From Nanobdellota archaeon (lineage in GTDB: Archaea > Nanobdellota > Nanobdellia > Woesearchaeales > GW2011-AR15), in contig JAAXVZ010000057.1 of the NCBI GenBank assembly GCA_013335235.1, positions 1 to 7,263 on the forward strand: DNA of 7,263 bases, written 5' to 3'. Of the stretch, positions 6,120 through 7,263 are shown one piece after another; positions within the stretch are counted from its first letter, which is position 1; every line of letters starts with the position of its first letter. Both the position numbers and the translations under genes were made by a program. Below the pieces are notes generated by a model. It was not told where the DNA came from, made no database searches, and saw nothing but the letters and a program-made list of their open reading frames with translations.

Positions 6120-6266
6120 TTATATATTCTTTTTTGGAAAAACATAATAATATCCCTGTGAGTTGAAGCGACCATATATAGCTGGGAAACCCTGTAAAGT
6201 CTCATTGTAAAAATCCATCAGGCTGTCAGGCGTGGAGAATCTGTCACTGTAGGTGGCGTTTGGAGC
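6120..6266 (-). CDS. frame-shifted C-terminal continuation of the 242-codon gene
   Basis: Directly after a TAA at 6269-6267, a second frame stays open for 48 codons and ends at a TAA at 6122-6120. It overlaps the last 15 codons of the gene at 6218-6946 in the -1 frame. The product reads like folded protein: APNATYSDRFSTPDSL, then MDFYNETLQGF, RFNSQGYYYVF and a PKKNI end, rich in aromatic residues and glycine. Joined at Lys227 by one extra base, the two frames give a continuous protein of about 275 residues. Alternatively the ATG at 6218, which overlaps the TGA of the upstream frame (TGATG), starts a separate 32-residue protein. I favour the split gene because the residues before that ATG also look coded. 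Confidence 0.5.
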   Translation of the reverse strand, partial: APNATYSDRFSTPDSLMDFYNETLQGFPAIYGRFNSQGYYYVFPKKNI

Positions 6267-6946
6267 TTAGATATTGTTGCAATGGCCAATAGCTCAAGGA
6301 ACTGGAAATTCTTCATGTTCACCTGCTCCGGCTTTTGGCCTGGGACAATACTGTCTGCGTAATAAATAGTCGATAAGCCAATAGAAGGCTGCAAGGTAGC
6401 AGGACCACTGCTTATCAGGACAGAGAACATATGGTCAGGAAAGATTCCTTTTACAAAGACAAGCTTATGTATTGGTGTTACATATGCCAAATTATCATGC
6501 TGTTTATAAGCAGGATCGTGCCTATAGACTTCTGTCATGTGCAGCATGGCCAGCTGGAAGTTCTTTTTAAACAAATCTACCTCAGGGAAAATATCAAGAA
6601 AGCCAGATGCCACCATAGGATTGCTATGGGGTGATGGGATACAGGTATTGCCTAAATAATTAGTAAGGCGATTCTCTATGGCGTAGACATGCCCATGCCT
6701 CCATGGCTGTTTATCTCTTTCCAAGCTGCTAGCCTCATCAAGATGCCTGCGCAAATCATTGACACGCTCAAATGCAGGCTCATATCCCCCTGCAGCAGCT
6801 TCTGCATTTTCTGCTTTCATCACATCCGAAAGTATCCATTGAGGAAACCTATGATAATTGAGATGCTGGTTAGAGAGAGCCGGCACCTCATGGCCTGCTG
6901 GCCCGAAATACTGTCTCACCATATTTGAAAACAATATATCACTCAT
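6218..6946 (-). CDS. uncharacterised protein, reading frame probably broken near its 3' end
   Basis: I do not recognise this protein of 242 codons. It looks soluble, with many histidines and aromatic residues and no signal peptide or transmembrane helix. Visible features are an N-terminal MSDILFSNMVRQYFGP, a charged helical stretch at about 40-80 (VMKAENAEAAAG, NDLRRHLDEASSLERDKQPW), a histidine- and proline-rich middle (CIPSPHSNP, 102-110), and alternating strand-like segments from about 152 onwards (LVFVKGIFPDHMFSVLIS, 162-179). The last 15 residues (LQTPPTVTDSPRLTA) look unlike the rest, while the -1 frame becomes protein-like at the same place (see 6120-6266). The intact product was therefore probably about 275 residues. 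The ATG at 6946 has TTTATAAA about 26 nt upstream and no Shine-Dalgarno sequence. Confidence 0.65.
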   Translation of the reverse strand: MSDILFSNMVRQYFGPAGHEVPALSNQHLNYHRFPQWILSDVMKAENAEAAAGGYEPAFERVNDLRRHLDEASSLERDKQPWRHGHVYAIENRLTNYLGNTCIPSPHSNPMVASGFLDIFPEVDLFKKNFQLAMLHMTEVYRHDPAYKQHDNLAYVTPIHKLVFVKGIFPDHMFSVLISSGPATLQPSIGLSTIYYADSIVPGQKPEQVNMKNFQFLELLAIATISKLQTPPTVTDSPRLTA

Positions 6947-6968
6947 AAGTAATAAATATTTGGCCTTT

Positions 6969-6982
6969 TTTATAAATCTTTT
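6969..6982 (-). promoter_or_regulatory. BRE/TATA promoter of the frame-shifted gene
   Basis: TTTATAAA (6976-6969) is a strong TATA box, preceded by the purine-rich AAAAGA (6982-6977) in the BRE position. The TATA centre is about 26 nt before the ATG at 6946, predicting a leaderless transcript. An intact promoter suggests the gene is still expressed, or was broken recently. Confidence 0.6.
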
Positions 6983-7139
6983 GTTAGACCTATTGAACAG
7001 ATTGGTTTAATTTTTAAAACAATAACACCCTAATGACGTAATCTATAGCAAAGCTGGAAGCCCAGAAAGAAGAGAGTAGCATCATACTGGCGCAGCATGC
7101 CTTTTTTGTTGCCTTAATCCAGATAATGCTGGCAGGGAC
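6983..7139. other. intergenic region with no supported gene
   Basis: Between the promoter of the 242-codon gene and the terminator of the tRNA I see no convincing coding signal on either strand. A minus-strand frame that crosses this region begins inside the tRNA gene and reads as a hydrophobic string typical of non-coding DNA. The part near 7000-7020 is AT-rich. Confidence 0.5.
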
Positions 7140-7148
7140 AAAAAAAAA
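7140..7148 (-). terminator. oligo-T terminator of tRNA-Ser
   Basis: Nine consecutive T residues lie on the minus strand, beginning 3 nt after the last base of the tRNA. Archaeal RNA polymerase terminates at such T runs without needing a hairpin. Confidence 0.7.
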
Positions 7149-7151
7149 CAA

Positions 7152-7234
7152 TGCGAAGGACAGGATTCGAACCTGCAAGGCGTTTAGCCCACTGGGTTTC
7201 AAAGCCAGCGCCATAGCCATTCGGCCACCTTCCC
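7152..7234 (-). tRNA. trnS: tRNA-Ser, anticodon UGA
   Basis: This 83-nt class II tRNA reads UCA codons. The acceptor strands are GGGAAGG and CCTTCGC, followed by TG at positions 8-9. The D arm has GCC/GGC stems around GAATGGCTAT. The anticodon arm is CTGGC-TTTGAAA-CCCAG with TGA at 7201-7199. A long variable arm closes GGGC with GCCT, and the T arm is GCAGG-TTCGAAT-CCTGT. There is no intron and no encoded CCA. Three points depart from expectation: G2 faces G71, C31 faces C39 at the base of the anticodon loop, and the discriminator base is A rather than the G usual for serine tRNAs. The identity is secure from the long variable arm and anticodon, but the copy may be impaired, edited or contain read errors. 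Confidence 0.9.
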
Positions 7235-7263
7235 CAGTTCAATCGTACAGGTCGGCGGGATCT

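Noticed and set aside
6218..6269. Programmed ribosomal frameshifting in the 242-codon gene
   Set aside because: No X XXY YYZ slippery heptamer is present in the overlap of the two frames and no downstream stem is obvious, so a base deletion or sequencing error is simpler.
7152..7175. tRNA 3' end as an attachment site of an integrated element
   Set aside because: I looked for a second copy of the tRNA 3' end elsewhere in the window and found none, and there is no integrase gene. An element boundary beyond the window cannot be excluded.
7014..7220. Minus-strand 68-codon frame beginning MAMALALKPSGLNAL
   Set aside because: It starts inside tRNA-Ser and runs through its terminator. The first 20 or so residues are a translation of the tRNA and the rest is a hydrophobic string without family character.

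Overview
The window looks archaeal. The left 60% holds seven minus-strand genes in the order RNase P Pop5, proteasome alpha subunit, SBDS, Rrp4, Rrp41, Rrp42 and RNA polymerase RpoK. This is the conserved archaeal exosome/proteasome superoperon, which bacteria lack. Other archaeal marks are BRE/TATA promoters, apparent leaderless starts, a class II tRNA-Ser with no encoded CCA, and GGTGA/GGAGG ribosome binding sites inside the operon. I cannot name the lineage. A DPANN or euryarchaeal genome would fit, but that is a guess.

Layout, reading leftwards on the minus strand, since all supported genes lie on it. At the right edge (7152-7234) is tRNA-Ser(UGA), followed by a T9 terminator. Next come about 205 bases with no convincing gene. 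Three unrecognised protein genes follow, each with its own TATA element about 26-28 nt before the start codon: a protein of 242 codons whose reading frame appears broken near its end (6120-6946 in total), a 210-residue protein (5422-6054), and a P-loop ATPase of about 297 residues (4466-5359). The superoperon runs from 4358 to 96. At the left edge a TATA box and an ATG mark the first 20 codons of a further gene that leaves the window.

How the genes fit together. Rrp41 and Rrp42 form the phosphorolytic ring of the RNA exosome and Rrp4 is its RNA-binding cap. Pop5 belongs to RNase P (tRNA 5' maturation), SBDS to large ribosomal subunit maturation, PsmA to the outer ring of the 20S proteasome, and RpoK to RNA polymerase. 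The operon therefore couples RNA synthesis, RNA processing and decay, ribosome maturation and protein turnover. Junctions are tight: 4-nt ATGA overlaps at rrp4/rrp41 and rrp41/rrp42, a 1-nt gap at pop5/psmA, and Shine-Dalgarno sequences built into the last codons or stop codon of the preceding gene. Two starts suggested by the longest open frames (pop5 at 4439 and psmA at 4087, both TTG) are better replaced by internal ATG codons.

Most worth a second look: the frameshifted 3' end of the 242-codon gene, the ATPase whose first half looks like an ATPase domain without a P-loop, the repeated leaderless promoter geometry, three departures from consensus in the tRNA-Ser, and RpoK following Rrp42. 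No gap longer than 300 bases lacks a gene, and I found no CRISPR array, insertion sequence or supported plus-strand gene.
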